Assembly (NCBI RefSeq): GCF_009733865.1
Contig: NZ_WOFB01000022.1
Location: forward strand, 48,344 to 112,343
Reading direction: 5' to 3'
Length of the DNA: 64,000 nt
From: Oceanobacillus salinisoli
GTDB lineage: Bacteria > Bacillota > Bacilli > Bacillales > Amphibacillaceae
Part shown: positions 28,051 through 36,759 of the stretch, one piece after another
Position numbering within the stretch: the stretch's first letter is position 1
How the letters are laid out: each line of letters opens with the position of its first letter
The notes under the pieces: model-generated
Databases searched by the model: none
Told to the model about the DNA's origin: nothing
What the model saw: the letters and a program-made list of their open reading frames with translations, nothing else
Position numbers and translations under genes: made by a program

Positions 28051-28602
28051 CTACAAGAAGGAAGCAAAAGAACCGTCACCCTGCTTTACTTTCTCTATAA
28101 AATAATCAAGCTGCTTTGTCGTTCTGTCTAAAATATCCTCATCTATGATTGGGTTTTCCTTTGTTTTATCCAACTGGCTATCCAGGAAATATAGTCCCTT
28201 TAAGTTTTGACCTTTTAAAGATGCTAATAATGGCTTTAGTGCATATTCGATGGCTAAGAGATGGGACGGACTTCCACCAGTCATCAGTGGGAGTACAGGA
28301 GTATTTTTCAAAATATCTTGAGGAAGAATATCGAATAAAGCCTTTATTACGCCCGAATAGGATGCTTTGTATACAGGAGTTCCAACGATGACACCTTTGG
28401 CCTGTTCCAATTTTCTTGCAATCTCTTTTATTTCAGGACTATTAAAATTTCCAAAAAGCAAATCCTCCGCATCCACATCTTTAACGGAAATATGCTTTAC
28501 GGACAAATCTTTCTGTTCAGCCAATGACCCTAAATGGTATAATACCCGCTCCGACCTGGAGGAAGAAGATGGACTGCCGGAGACAATCACAATATCACTC
28601 AT
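28051..28602 (-). CDS. NADPH-dependent FMN reductase (SsuE-like)
   Basis: A flavodoxin-fold reductase of 183 residues that makes reduced FMN for a partner monooxygenase. The phosphate-binding loop is VSGSPSSSSRSERVL, and VIVGTPVYKASYSGVIKALFD and PLMTGGSPSHLLAIEYALKP are typical of the SsuE/MsuE group, which supports alkanesulfonate use. Start ATG at 28602, nine bases after GAGAGGG; upstream in-frame codons lack an SD. No sulfonate monooxygenase or transporter is adjacent, but broken pieces of other genes lie just upstream, so it may be the survivor of a larger locus. Confidence 0.8.
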   Translation of the reverse strand: MSDIVIVSGSPSSSSRSERVLYHLGSLAEQKDLSVKHISVKDVDAEDLLFGNFNSPEIKEIARKLEQAKGVIVGTPVYKASYSGVIKALFDILPQDILKNTPVLPLMTGGSPSHLLAIEYALKPLLASLKGQNLKGLYFLDSQLDKTKENPIIDEDILDRTTKQLDYFIEKVKQGDGSFASFL

Positions 28603-29083
28603 AAGAAATAACCCTCTCTTTTTTAATTTTTTCATTAACACGCGTGCTCAGGTAGAAGAAATAATAATGAAGTGAGTTCCCGCGAACCGAGCTTTCACAG
28701 ATGGGGCTGACACTTATATTTCTAACTTTCCCTTCTGTAGATATGCTTCTAAAGCAGCCCGCCACACGATAGTAGTTAGTAGATTTTTAGACTAAGTCGT
28801 TCTCAGTCAGATGGCACTACTCTTATTCTTCCTTTTCACCAAAAATTTGAACATCCTCAAAAGAACGACATTCTCCTCGACCTTTAGCAAATATCTCTGT
28901 ACTTGCTACTTTAAAATCTTTCCTAAATTGATTGACTTTCTTTCCCAGCGACGTGTAAAATGCATCACTCCCACCACATATGGCAGGTAGTGATACATGT
29001 ATTCTTAATACTTTTTCAGTGCTTCTTCAAGGTGTTCGATGCCAACCTCTGTGACCGCTTCATAGGCATTTCCCTGACCAATT
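28603..29083. other. Relic DNA upstream of the SsuE-like gene
   Basis: 480 bp without an intact gene. On the minus strand, disrupted stretches of good codon character are visible, such as VPVVEIGQGNAYEAVTEV at about 29000-29100 and TSLGKKVNQFRKDF followed by TEIFAKGRGECRSFED at about 28830-28960. They are in different frames and end in stops. I do not recognise the parent gene or genes; the arrangement suggests a deletion-fused pseudogene. Confidence 0.45.
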
Positions 29084-29224
29084 TCAACGACTGGTACATG
29101 GCGGACTCCATAATTCACGCTCTAAAGACTGAATACGCGATGTTACCGATGGCTGAGACAAAAACAGTGCCTTTACTGCTTTGTTAATACTCCCAAAATG
29201 ATTAACAAACACAAACGCTTTCAT
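29084..29224 (-). pseudogene. N-terminal remnant of a LysR-type regulator
   Basis: 46 codons from an ATG at 29224 encode a LysR-family winged-helix start: FVNHFGSINKAVKALFLSQP followed by SVTSRIQSLERELWSPP, then a stop at 29084-29086. Full LysR proteins have about 300 residues, so the effector domain is missing. The downstream DNA is unrelated relic sequence. It presumably once regulated the neighbouring flavin reductase or a lost operon. Confidence 0.65.
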
Positions 29225-29502
29225 ATTTTCGATATTCACTCCAAATCCCCCCTTTTGCTGTGAATCATATACAATATTAATTATATCAGTTTAGTCGGGA
29301 TTGATAAATAATGAAATGTTGGTCGTGGTTGTTTTTCTGCTTCATTGAATCAACACCCTGTCCTTAATTTTTTACATAATAGACGAAGGTGGCAATGTTG
29401 TATTCCGTTGCAAATAAATAGACGATTCCCCCCCCTTCAACATAAACTTACTTATAAGAAAAGAATCGCCCACTCGTTTCATAACGTCCATTTAAAGCGA
29501 AA
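29225..29502. other. Intergenic, no gene seen
   Basis: About 280 bp of AT-rich DNA between the LysR relic and the terminator of the GPH symporter gene. A CCCCCCCC run at 29430 is the only feature. Confidence 0.4.
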
Positions 29503-29545
29503 AGACGGTTCCCCCTCACAAAACGGAAAATGGGAACCGCCGTCT
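29503..29545 (-). terminator. Terminator of the GPH symporter gene
   Basis: AGACGGTTCCC (29503-29513) pairs with GGGAACCGCCGTCT (29532-29545). On the minus strand the stem ends in TCTTTTCGCTTT. It belongs to the dispersed ACGGTTC hairpin family. Confidence 0.7.
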
Positions 29546-29551
29546 ACTTAC

Positions 29552-31036
29552 TTATACTCCTACTTTTGCTTCTTGTTCTTCTTTTTTCGCTTTTTCCTTC
29601 ACTTCTGCGATGGTAGCCTGAATTTCTTTCATTTTCTTATCATCTAAGTTATAGAATTTCATAGCTAATAAGGAGATAAACCATCCGACAATAGGAATTC
29701 CAAACATTAGGATGAGTGTTGCAAACAATAGTGGAGTGGTTAGCGCTTCTCCCAATTGCGGAAATTCATTCTGATACCCGATCATCGCCACTACAATACC
29801 AACTAGAGCCGGTGCAAGTGCTGACATAACTTTATCGATAAAAGAGAAAATCGTTCCAATCATACCCGGTACATATCTTCCTGTTTTGTACGTTTCGTAA
29901 TCGGATACATCAGCAATCATCGGAATAACAATCGCTGGTGTTAAACTTTCAATCCCACGCAAGATACAATATAAAATAATAAATGCAATTGTTGCAATGC
30001 CAAAGCTTTCAAACGTAACCGTACTTGGATTAACGAGTAAAAAGAATACAGTTAAAATAACTGCAGTGATTAACCCAACCCAGGTTGCTTTAACTAAGGC
30101 ACTTTTCAAACCTGTTTTCGTTGCAATTCGAACCCCTAAAAATGTAATTAATAAACTAGGAACAATCGTAATAAGGGAGAATGTTCCACTTAACGCATAA
30201 TCGCCAATCATAATACCGAAGAACATAATGTACACTGCTGGTTGTCTCAGTACCATCGTTGCAATTTTATCGGTTGAAGCAGCGATAACCAGCATTTGAA
30301 GTGGTCTGTTTCCTTTAAGAATTGGCCAGTAATCTTTGAATCTCGTATTTACAGTTGCATCTGCCAAACCATAGAATTCTTTTCTGTCTCTGTCTTTAAT
30401 AGCAAACGTTGCCAAAATAGTAAAAAGTCCAGCAAACACAATCGCATACATATTTAATTCCGTAAATAAAGACATCGTAAAGTCACCGTGTTTGGCCACT
30501 AAGTAGTTAGATACAAACACTTGCCCACCTGTAAATACCCCAATGTTATACGCTGCATCAAAGGCACTGAATAGCGGACGCTGTTTTGGATCATTCGTTA
30601 AAACCGTTTGTGCTGCTTTCGTACACGCTGTTTGCAACGTATACCCAACAATATAAACAGCATACAGCAAAATAAAAAATGGTAATTGCCATGCTTGCGG
30701 CAATAAATGGGTAACGTTATACATAATGAGTACGGAGCCTGCCAGGATAACGTTTCCAATAATCATCATAGGTCGGAATTTACCAAACCTGGATTCCGTT
30801 TTATCAATGATAAATCCAATAATTGGGTCTGTAACCGCATCAAAAACCCGGCTCAGACCGATGACGGCACTGACTGCCACAACCGTCAGACCTGCAATTC
30901 CTGTAGCGTAGTAGGATACAAAACCGATAATAAATAAATATAAGTTGGTCGCGGTATTATTTAATGCAAATAAACCTATTTGCCATGTCTTGGCAGAATT
31001 ATATAATGTGTTGCTTTCTGTTGCTGCTGTTGACAT
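29552..31036 (-). CDS. Sugar:cation symporter, GPH family (MFS-related)
   Basis: A 494-residue transporter with twelve predicted membrane helices of the glycoside-pentoside-hexuronide type. Family motifs: RVFDAVTDPIIGFIIDKTES followed by RFGKFRP (about 60-85), NDPKQRPLFSAFDAAYN and ADVSDYETYKTGRYVPG (about 370-390). The C-terminal 35 residues are charged and helical, without the PTS IIA-like domain seen in LacS. The start ATG at 31036 is eight bases after GGGGAGG; further upstream the open frame has no SD. A cre-like site lies 28 bp upstream of the start. The sugar is unknown; no adjacent hydrolase survives nearby except the broken GH3 gene. Confidence 0.85.
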   Translation of the reverse strand: MSTAATESNTLYNSAKTWQIGLFALNNTATNLYLFIIGFVSYYATGIAGLTVVAVSAVIGLSRVFDAVTDPIIGFIIDKTESRFGKFRPMMIIGNVILAGSVLIMYNVTHLLPQAWQLPFFILLYAVYIVGYTLQTACTKAAQTVLTNDPKQRPLFSAFDAAYNIGVFTGGQVFVSNYLVAKHGDFTMSLFTELNMYAIVFAGLFTILATFAIKDRDRKEFYGLADATVNTRFKDYWPILKGNRPLQMLVIAASTDKIATMVLRQPAVYIMFFGIMIGDYALSGTFSLITIVPSLLITFLGVRIATKTGLKSALVKATWVGLITAVILTVFFLLVNPSTVTFESFGIATIAFIILYCILRGIESLTPAIVIPMIADVSDYETYKTGRYVPGMIGTIFSFIDKVMSALAPALVGIVVAMIGYQNEFPQLGEALTTPLLFATLILMFGIPIVGWFISLLAMKFYNLDDKKMKEIQATIAEVKEKAKKEEQEAKVGV

Positions 31037-31063
31037 AAACATTACCTCCCCAAAATAAATAAT

Positions 31064-31077
31064 TAAAACGTTTTCAA
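31064..31077 (-). promoter_or_regulatory. cre-like CcpA operator before the GPH symporter
   Basis: On the minus strand TTGAAAACGTTTTA lies about 28 bp upstream of the start codon, matching the cre core (TGAAAACGTTTTCA) except at the ends. A site at this place would block transcription in the presence of glucose. A second match, TAAAAGCGCTTTAT, is at 31297-31310. Confidence 0.55.
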
Positions 31078-31296
31078 ACCCTTCCAAAAATGGTGCTGAA
31101 CTGCCACTTCTCATACTTCTAACACTAATAGAACACACGACCAACATTGTAGTGCAGTTCAGCAGACAATTACATATCCTCACTACTCAGAAACCGTTTT
31201 CTTTAATCTCAAAAAAAATTTCAAGATTAATAGATAATAAGTTTAAGTTAGTTTGTTCGGGAAACAAATTAACTGATTAATTAATCATATTATAAA

Positions 31297-31310
31297 TAAA
31301 AGCGCTTTAT
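31297..31310 (-). promoter_or_regulatory. Second cre-like palindrome upstream of the GPH symporter
   Basis: TAAAAGCGCTTTAT has a perfect AAAGCGCTTT core. It lies about 260 bp before the GPH start, in an AT-rich stretch that may contain the promoter. Confidence 0.45.
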
Positions 31311-31442
31311 TTTTCAAGCCCATTTTCGAGAAGTATGAGGAAGCCAGTTTGCGACTATTGAAGCACGGTATTGATCCAATACTGTGCTTATAAATTGTGG
31401 AGACGTCCTCTAGAAAAGGTTCGGAATCATGCCTGGGCATCT

Positions 31443-31807
31443 ACAGGAACTTTTGGATGATTCCTGAGCTCGTTCGGGAAACTAGAACCTTTCTACGTGA
31501 CCTTTTGATTGATTCTGAAGTTCGTTTGGGAACCAAGAACCTTTCTACCTGACCTTTTAATTAATTCTGAAGCTCGTTCGGGCACTTAGAACCTTTCTAC
31601 CTGACCTTTTGATTAATTCTGAAGCTCGTTCGGGCACTTAGAACCTTTCTACCTGACCTTTTGATTGATTCTCGAGCTCGTTCGGGCACTTAGAACCTTT
31701 CTACCTGACCTTTTGATTGATTCTCGAGCTCGTTCGGGCACTTAGAACCTTTCTACGTGACCTTTTACATGATTCTTGAGTTCACTCGGGCACCTAGAAC
31801 CTCTCCA
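31443..31807. repeat. 52-bp tandem repeat array, copy B
   Basis: Seven units with an exact 52-bp period; the motif TACGTGACC or TACCTGACC has its A at 31443, 31495, 31547, 31599, 31651, 31703 and 31755. The unit reads about TACCTGACCTTTTGATTGAT, TCTCGAGCTCGTTCGGGCAC and TTAGAACCTTTC. It is clearly the same family as 1086-1455 (GCTCGTTCGGG..CTAGAACC), although the middle 15 bases differ between arrays. Within each array neighbouring units are most alike, as expected for local homogenisation. Confidence 0.9.
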
Positions 31808-31819
31808 TTAAAACTAAAA

Positions 31820-31849
31820 TAAGGCCGAGTGCAGTAACACTCAGCCTTA
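31820..31849. terminator. Stem-loop between the GPH symporter and M20 genes
   Basis: TAAGGCCGAGTG and CACTCAGCCTTA form a 12-bp stem with one mismatch around a 6-base loop. There is no T run, so a terminator role is uncertain. The rest of 31850-32037 holds no gene. Confidence 0.4.
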
Positions 31850-32037
31850 GCAATATAAACCACGCACATCCAGAGCGGCCAACCACTTAACTTTGAAGTT
31901 TTTACTTAAAGGAATAATAACCAGTTAATCATCTATTATCAAAATGTGGAATGTTCAATTTAAATGTACGTCCCATCCATCAAAATTCATCTGCTCTACG
32001 TCATTTCTGAAATGGAACTGAAACGTAATAAAACGTC

Positions 32038-33216
32038 CTACTTATTCTCTTCCATATACTTCAGTGTCGCAGCTCCAAGAACTTTTGCCGCAACCAATAA
32101 CGCTTTTTCATCAATATCAAATTTCGGATGATGGTGCGGATAAGATTCTTCCGCATCAGGACTTTCTGCTCCCGTGAAGAAGAATGTTCCTTTAACATGC
32201 TGCAAATAATACGAGTAGTCTTCCCCACCCATCACTTGAGGGGATTCGGCAACAACGTCCACTCCTGGAACATCCTTTGCCAGTTCCGCTACAAATTCTG
32301 TTTCGTCTTTATGGGTTACCAATGACGGGTATCCTCTTCGGTAGTTCAACTCACCTTCCGCCCCGGATAATTGACAAGTATTTTGCACCACTTTTCCAAT
32401 TTCCTCTTCAATCGAATCTCTCACTTCTTCATTAAACGTGCGGACGGTTCCTTTCAAAACAGCTGTATCCGCAATAACGTTATTTGCGTTAATTGCTTCA
32501 AATGAACCAATGGACACGACAGCAGATTCTAGCGGATCCACTTTTCGGCTGACAATTTGCTGTAAATTATTGACGAGTTGACTTCCAATAACGATGCTAT
32601 CTTTCGTTTGATGAGGATAGGCACCATGACCACCCTTTCCTTGAATTTTAATATCAAAGAAATCAGCTGACGCCTGTAATGGTCCAACACGATAATTCAC
32701 TTCCCCGACTGGGACCTGTGCTTGAAGATGCGTACCAAATATAACGTCCACCCCATCCAAGCATCCGGCTTCTATCATCGACTTCGCACCGCCAGGAATC
32801 ACTTCTTCTGCATGCTGATGAATGAAAACTACGGTCCCTTGTACATCTTCTTTCATTCTATTTAATACTTTCGCCAAACCTAATAGTGTTGCCGTATGCC
32901 CATCATGACCACATGCATGCATGACTCCTTCATTTTGGGAACGGAATGGAAGGTCGGTTTCTTCCTTGATTGGCAGTGCATCAAAGTCCGCACGCATTGC
33001 CACGGTTGGACCAGGCTTGTCTCCTTTTAAATAAGCAACAACACCATTACCGCCTACCTTGGTTTTCACCTCATGTCCTAACTTCTCATGATATTCCGCA
33101 ATATATTTAGCCGTATTTTCTTCCTGAAAAGATAGCTCGGGATTTTGGTGTAAATAGCGGCGTATTTCTACGATTTCCTCACAAATCTCGTCTAACCCCT
33201 CGTATAATTTATCCAT
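32038..33216 (-). CDS. M20D family amidohydrolase (hippurate/N-acyl amino acid hydrolase-like)
   Basis: A cytoplasmic metallopeptidase-fold amidohydrolase of 392 residues. Metal ligands are visible in MRADFDALP, MHACGHDGHTA, HAEE (catalytic Glu and ligand), GTHLQAQVPVGEV and PHHHPKFD near the end. The dimerisation (lid) domain contains KGKGGHGAYPH-like sequence. It is closest to the YxeP/AmhX/HipO group that removes acyl groups from amino acids; N-acetyldiaminopimelate deacetylase and IAA-amino acid hydrolase belong to the same family. The substrate is not resolvable. It is monocistronic on the minus strand. Confidence 0.87.
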   Translation of the reverse strand: MDKLYEGLDEICEEIVEIRRYLHQNPELSFQEENTAKYIAEYHEKLGHEVKTKVGGNGVVAYLKGDKPGPTVAMRADFDALPIKEETDLPFRSQNEGVMHACGHDGHTATLLGLAKVLNRMKEDVQGTVVFIHQHAEEVIPGGAKSMIEAGCLDGVDVIFGTHLQAQVPVGEVNYRVGPLQASADFFDIKIQGKGGHGAYPHQTKDSIVIGSQLVNNLQQIVSRKVDPLESAVVSIGSFEAINANNVIADTAVLKGTVRTFNEEVRDSIEEEIGKVVQNTCQLSGAEGELNYRRGYPSLVTHKDETEFVAELAKDVPGVDVVAESPQVMGGEDYSYYLQHVKGTFFFTGAESPDAEESYPHHHPKFDIDEKALLVAAKVLGAATLKYMEENK

Positions 33217-33718
33217 TATATATAATTCCTCCTTAAGATGTACTTTTTAGTAAAACTCGCATTCTCTCGTCTTTAAGCGAATAGTTTTTGTTATACTTTG
33301 GACATTAAAATTTTAGAATCCACTTCATGGCTAATATTTTATACCCTAAAGTATTAAACACCACAAAGTGCCTTGCAACAAGTGTTACAAGGCGCTTTGA
33401 AAAATTAACTACGCATTATTGAAAAAGAAGTTCATCTATCAATTCTAAGCTGCTGTAACATGGATGCGAGTATTTATATTCCGTAAATTTTCAAACAAAT
33501 AATATTAATAGTTATTTTAGATGTATAACTGTTGTATGTCAAGAGAGGAAGCATCGGATGGGACGGTCTTGCTTCTATATTTCGGAACTACTTATCCGTT
33601 TATATCATTAACTATTGATAGCCAATGCCACACAACAAGTAACCTATGAAAATAATTTGGTATGTTTTCTCTTAAAATTGGTAATAACATTATAGAGGAA
33701 GTAGAGAGGATGTAGGAT
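33217..33718. other. Intergenic region with two hairpins
   Basis: 500 bp without a gene. 33247-33310 carries copy 2 of the CATTCGCTCG repeat (ACTCGCATTCTCTCGTCTTT, AAGCGAATAGTTTTT). AAAGTGCCTTG (33365-33375) pairs with CAAGGCGCTTT (33388-33398). The right part is AT-rich and should contain the promoter of the small glycine-rich gene. Confidence 0.5.
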
Positions 33719-33964
33719 ATGGATCATTTACAAAGCATTATTCGCAGTGGTGACGATTCTATTGAAATCGGTTGCTCTCGAAAAGGCGCAGAGAATGGTG
33801 CTGCATACGGTAGTTACTTAGGTAATAAGGTCGCTGGCTCTCCTGGCGCTTCTACTGGGTATCTTATTGGCGCGATTATCGGAGCCGTTTTCGGGCCTGA
33901 TGATCGTTTAGAGAATGACGAGTTGGAAAAGGACGATCACACGGAAATACAGCAATTACCATAG
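33719..33964 (+). CDS. Small glycine-rich protein of unknown function
   Basis: 81 residues from an ATG at 33719 with GAGAGGA eight bases upstream. The centre (NGAAYGSYLGNKVAGSPGAS and TGYLIGAIIGAVFG) has a glycine-zipper pattern and could form one or two membrane helices; the end is strongly acidic. Glycine-zipper peptides include bacteriocins and membrane-stress proteins, but there are no immunity or export genes beside it, and I do not recognise the family. An intrinsic terminator follows, so it is its own transcription unit. Confidence 0.6.
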   Translation: MDHLQSIIRSGDDSIEIGCSRKGAENGAAYGSYLGNKVAGSPGASTGYLIGAIIGAVFGPDDRLENDELEKDDHTEIQQLP

Positions 33965-33965
33965 A

Positions 33966-34015
33966 GATGGTGTTCTCCTTCATGATTTTAGGAAGGGAGA
34001 GCGCCGTCTTTTTTT
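33966..34015 (+). terminator. Intrinsic terminator of the small glycine-rich gene
   Basis: GATGGTGTTCTCCTT (33966-33980) pairs, with G-T pairs, with AAGGGAGAGCGCCGTC (33993-34008), followed by a seven-T run. Confidence 0.85.
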
Positions 34016-34070
34016 ATCGTTGATTTGGTGGGTTGATGTTTTATCTTTTATGGAGCATTTTCCCTCTTTT

Positions 34071-34203
34071 TTCAGCTTTCGCTTCTGTTTTTTAGCTCTC
34101 ATTCCATTATTTCAGCTTTCATTCCATTAATTCAGCCTTCGTTCCATTAATTCAGCCTTCCTTCTATTAATTCAGTTTCATTCCATTATTTCAGCATTCA
34201 CCC
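34071..34203. repeat. 20-bp tandem repeat array 2, seven units
   Basis: TTCAGC-type unit starts lie at 34071, 34091, 34111, 34131, 34151, 34171 and 34190. The unit is TTCAGCTTTCATTCCATTAA and variants. It is the same family as the large array at 24721-25320, with CCATTA replacing CCAATA. It lies between the small glycine-rich gene and the O-antigen ligase-like gene. Confidence 0.9.
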
Positions 34204-34333
34204 GCAGGCAGGTGGATCCCACCCAGTCTGTATTCCCTTTGTAAGAAAAAGAAGAACCGTCGCCATGCTTTCCATTTTACTATCCATTTCATGTATAATG
34301 TTCTTATTAACAACGAGATTCGGAGGCAGCACC

Positions 34334-36364
34334 ATGAACTGGTTTATTTTTATTTTCTTAGCTTTTATTTTGATTCTATCACCCTATCATAGAGGGCTGT
34401 ATTTTGATACGGACTTTTATGGGGTACAACTCGTTATTTTCGTGTTATTTATGATGCTATTTATTACCCTTGTAATAAAAAAGGAATTGCATACACTGAA
34501 GCCTATTTGGTTTGCTTGCTTAGTACCAGTAATGTTTCTTATTTCCCTGTTCAATGCAGAAAATCCCCAAGGTGCATGGGATTCGGTGTTGCGGTGGACA
34601 AGTTATATTGCTTTCTTTTTTCTGCTTTACTGGGCAGTACTTAAAGACCGAAACCTGAAAAAGCTGCTGCCTATCTTGTTCCAAATAACCTCTATTTGGA
34701 TTGCCGTACATATGATGTTGAATGAATTCGGCTGGTTGGAATTTCCTAACGCATTTATTTTCAACCGCTTTGCGGGAGTTTTCCAATATCCAAATACATT
34801 TGGGATGGTCATGATTGTATTTTACCTCTTCTCATTAATCATGCTGCTTCGGGGAAATGTAAGTTATTTATCTATCATTCTTTATGCTGCACCACTTATT
34901 CTATTTTTTATTGGATTTATCGAGTCTTATTCACGTGGGATGTATTTCGTTTTCCCTGTGGCTTGGTTTGTTGGGTTATTATTACTGAGGCCATCCAGCC
35001 AAGTGAAATATGTAGGTTACACCGTCTTCTCCGTAGTAGGAGCACTGATGATGATTCTATTCTTACAATCGGATGCCCCATTAAGAAACGCAATCATTCT
35101 ATTCATTTTATGTCTGTTAACAACTGGTCTTGTTTGGTTCATTGAAAATAACCAAAAACTAAATAGCTTGATTATTAAACTGGACAGTAAAAATAAATTT
35201 ATAGGGCCAGCAGTGATTCTCATGGCCGCAGTCTTATTACTTCTTGATATTGGATTTGAGGGTCAAGTCTATCAACAACTTCCGGCTTCCATTCAAGAGC
35301 GGATTACTAGTATTAACGAGAGTGCAACAGCAAGAGAGCGGATCATCATGATGGAAGATGCTATCAACATGAGTAAGGATTCTCCAGTTATTGGATTTGG
35401 TGGCGATGCATGGGAGTCTGTTTATAAGAAATATCAGCAGCTGCCATACCAGGCAAATAAAGTGCATAATGAATATTTGGAGCTCGTCATTGACATCGGT
35501 TGGCTGGGTACCCTTCTATTCATCACTATATTTGGAACACTCTATTATCGCATCTGGAAAAACTATCAACCAAAATCGAATCCAATATCGCTTATAGCCG
35601 TGTTCATTGCTAGCCTAGTGATTTCCCTGCACAGTTTTATTGACTTTAATCTATCTTACGGAGCCATTTGGTTTATGATTTGCTGGCTGCTCGTGATGGG
35701 GCTTACGCCTACCGGACAAACGAAAACAGCTACACCATTAAAACTATATACAAAGCTTGGACTGTTTGCCTTCGCAGCCATCATCATGGTTGCAAGTTTC
35801 TTTTCCTATCAGTTTATGCACGCAGAACAGGCTTACCAAAAAGCAATACATTCCAATGTACTTGAGGAAAAGGAAGTCCTATTAGAAGAAGCGGTGAACA
35901 GGAATCCTTATCAATTTTCATACATGCTTGCCCTAGGAGATGTCTATATTCAACTTTCCGAGCATAAACAAACGGCGTCTTATCACCCAAAAGTCGAGGA
36001 AATCAGCAAGAATGTATCACAGCTTGAACCAAATAATTCGCTTGTCCTCTATCGGGCGGGTGTCATGCTGGAGAGGATTGGAGAAATAGAGAAGGCAATC
36101 CCATTATATTTGGATGCTTTGGAAGTGGATCCATTTGATTCTACCATCTATGAAACAACGATTACTACTTTAGTAGATTTGGCAGTAAAACAGGAGAACA
36201 CGACTTACGCTCAAGAGGCATTAATTATTTATGAAAAATTAGTACAAACGTTTGACCAATTTGAGGAAAACCCTATTGGCAAAGCACATAATAGCAGAGA
36301 TTTCCACATAACGGAGCAAATACACGCCAAAATTGCCGAGACATTGAATTTGCTGAGCAAATAG
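34334..36364 (+). CDS. O-antigen ligase/polymerase-like membrane protein with C-terminal TPRs
   Basis: A 676-residue Wzy/WaaL-superfamily protein with about 12 membrane helices in the first 500 residues. The large periplasm-side loop contains GFGGDAWESVYKKYQQLPYQ and KVHNEYLELVIDIGWLG, the typical H-N-x-x-L-x-x-x-x-E-x-G-x-x-G motif of this family. Residues about 540-676 are soluble helical repeats (LYLDALEVDPFDSTIYETT and similar) resembling TPRs. Such proteins polymerise or transfer lipid-linked glycans outside the membrane. The start ATG at 34334 is seven bases after CGGAGG; an earlier in-frame ATG lacks an SD. It is 14 kb from the Kdo block, so a functional link is only possible. Confidence 0.8.
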   Translation: MNWFIFIFLAFILILSPYHRGLYFDTDFYGVQLVIFVLFMMLFITLVIKKELHTLKPIWFACLVPVMFLISLFNAENPQGAWDSVLRWTSYIAFFFLLYWAVLKDRNLKKLLPILFQITSIWIAVHMMLNEFGWLEFPNAFIFNRFAGVFQYPNTFGMVMIVFYLFSLIMLLRGNVSYLSIILYAAPLILFFIGFIESYSRGMYFVFPVAWFVGLLLLRPSSQVKYVGYTVFSVVGALMMILFLQSDAPLRNAIILFILCLLTTGLVWFIENNQKLNSLIIKLDSKNKFIGPAVILMAAVLLLLDIGFEGQVYQQLPASIQERITSINESATARERIIMMEDAINMSKDSPVIGFGGDAWESVYKKYQQLPYQANKVHNEYLELVIDIGWLGTLLFITIFGTLYYRIWKNYQPKSNPISLIAVFIASLVISLHSFIDFNLSYGAIWFMICWLLVMGLTPTGQTKTATPLKLYTKLGLFAFAAIIMVASFFSYQFMHAEQAYQKAIHSNVLEEKEVLLEEAVNRNPYQFSYMLALGDVYIQLSEHKQTASYHPKVEEISKNVSQLEPNNSLVLYRAGVMLERIGEIEKAIPLYLDALEVDPFDSTIYETTITTLVDLAVKQENTTYAQEALIIYEKLVQTFDQFEENPIGKAHNSRDFHITEQIHAKIAETLNLLSK

Positions 36365-36759
36365 ATTGGACTGTTTTGAGGAATAATTTTTCATTGAAAG
36401 GCTTGTTCAAAGAGGAGGATAAGAGGAACCAGGAAGTTCGAGACCAATACAATTCCGCTTCCTGGGCTTTTCGGGGATCGCTGACTTTTGTCATTATCCA
36501 TAAAAACAGGAAAAGGAATATTAACGGAGGCTCAAAGGACTGAAGTAAAGTGATTTTCTTTTTCAGGACGCTGTGGTACATAGTCGAAACAGTTCCTATT
36601 AAAATCTTTATCCCTACTTTTTGAAAAGCCTCTTCATTTCCAATATTTGGTTGATGATAATAAAGGTATGTAAGATAATACACCTGAGACTTTTTTACTA
36701 TTCGGGAAGGTGGTGTTATGTAAAAAGTTACTGTTTTTGACAATAAAGGAGATGGGAAA
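36365..36759. other. Intergenic region before the wall-anchored protein
   Basis: 395 bp. AGGAACCAGGAAGTTCG and TTCCGCTTCCTGGGCTTTT at 36431-36470 form a weak stem that may end the upstream gene. Near the right end are an SD with an ATG-TAA pair (listed) and the true SD of the next gene. No other gene is convincing; a long open frame on the minus strand here only mirrors the two flanking genes. Confidence 0.5.
36704..36723 (+). promoter_or_regulatory. SD followed by an ATG-TAA start-stop pair
   Basis: GGAAGGTGGTGTT precedes ATG (36718-36720), directly followed by TAA (36721-36723). The real start of the next gene follows 36 bp later with its own AAAGGAG. It is the second such pair in the window (see 22215-22239). 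Confidence 0.45.
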
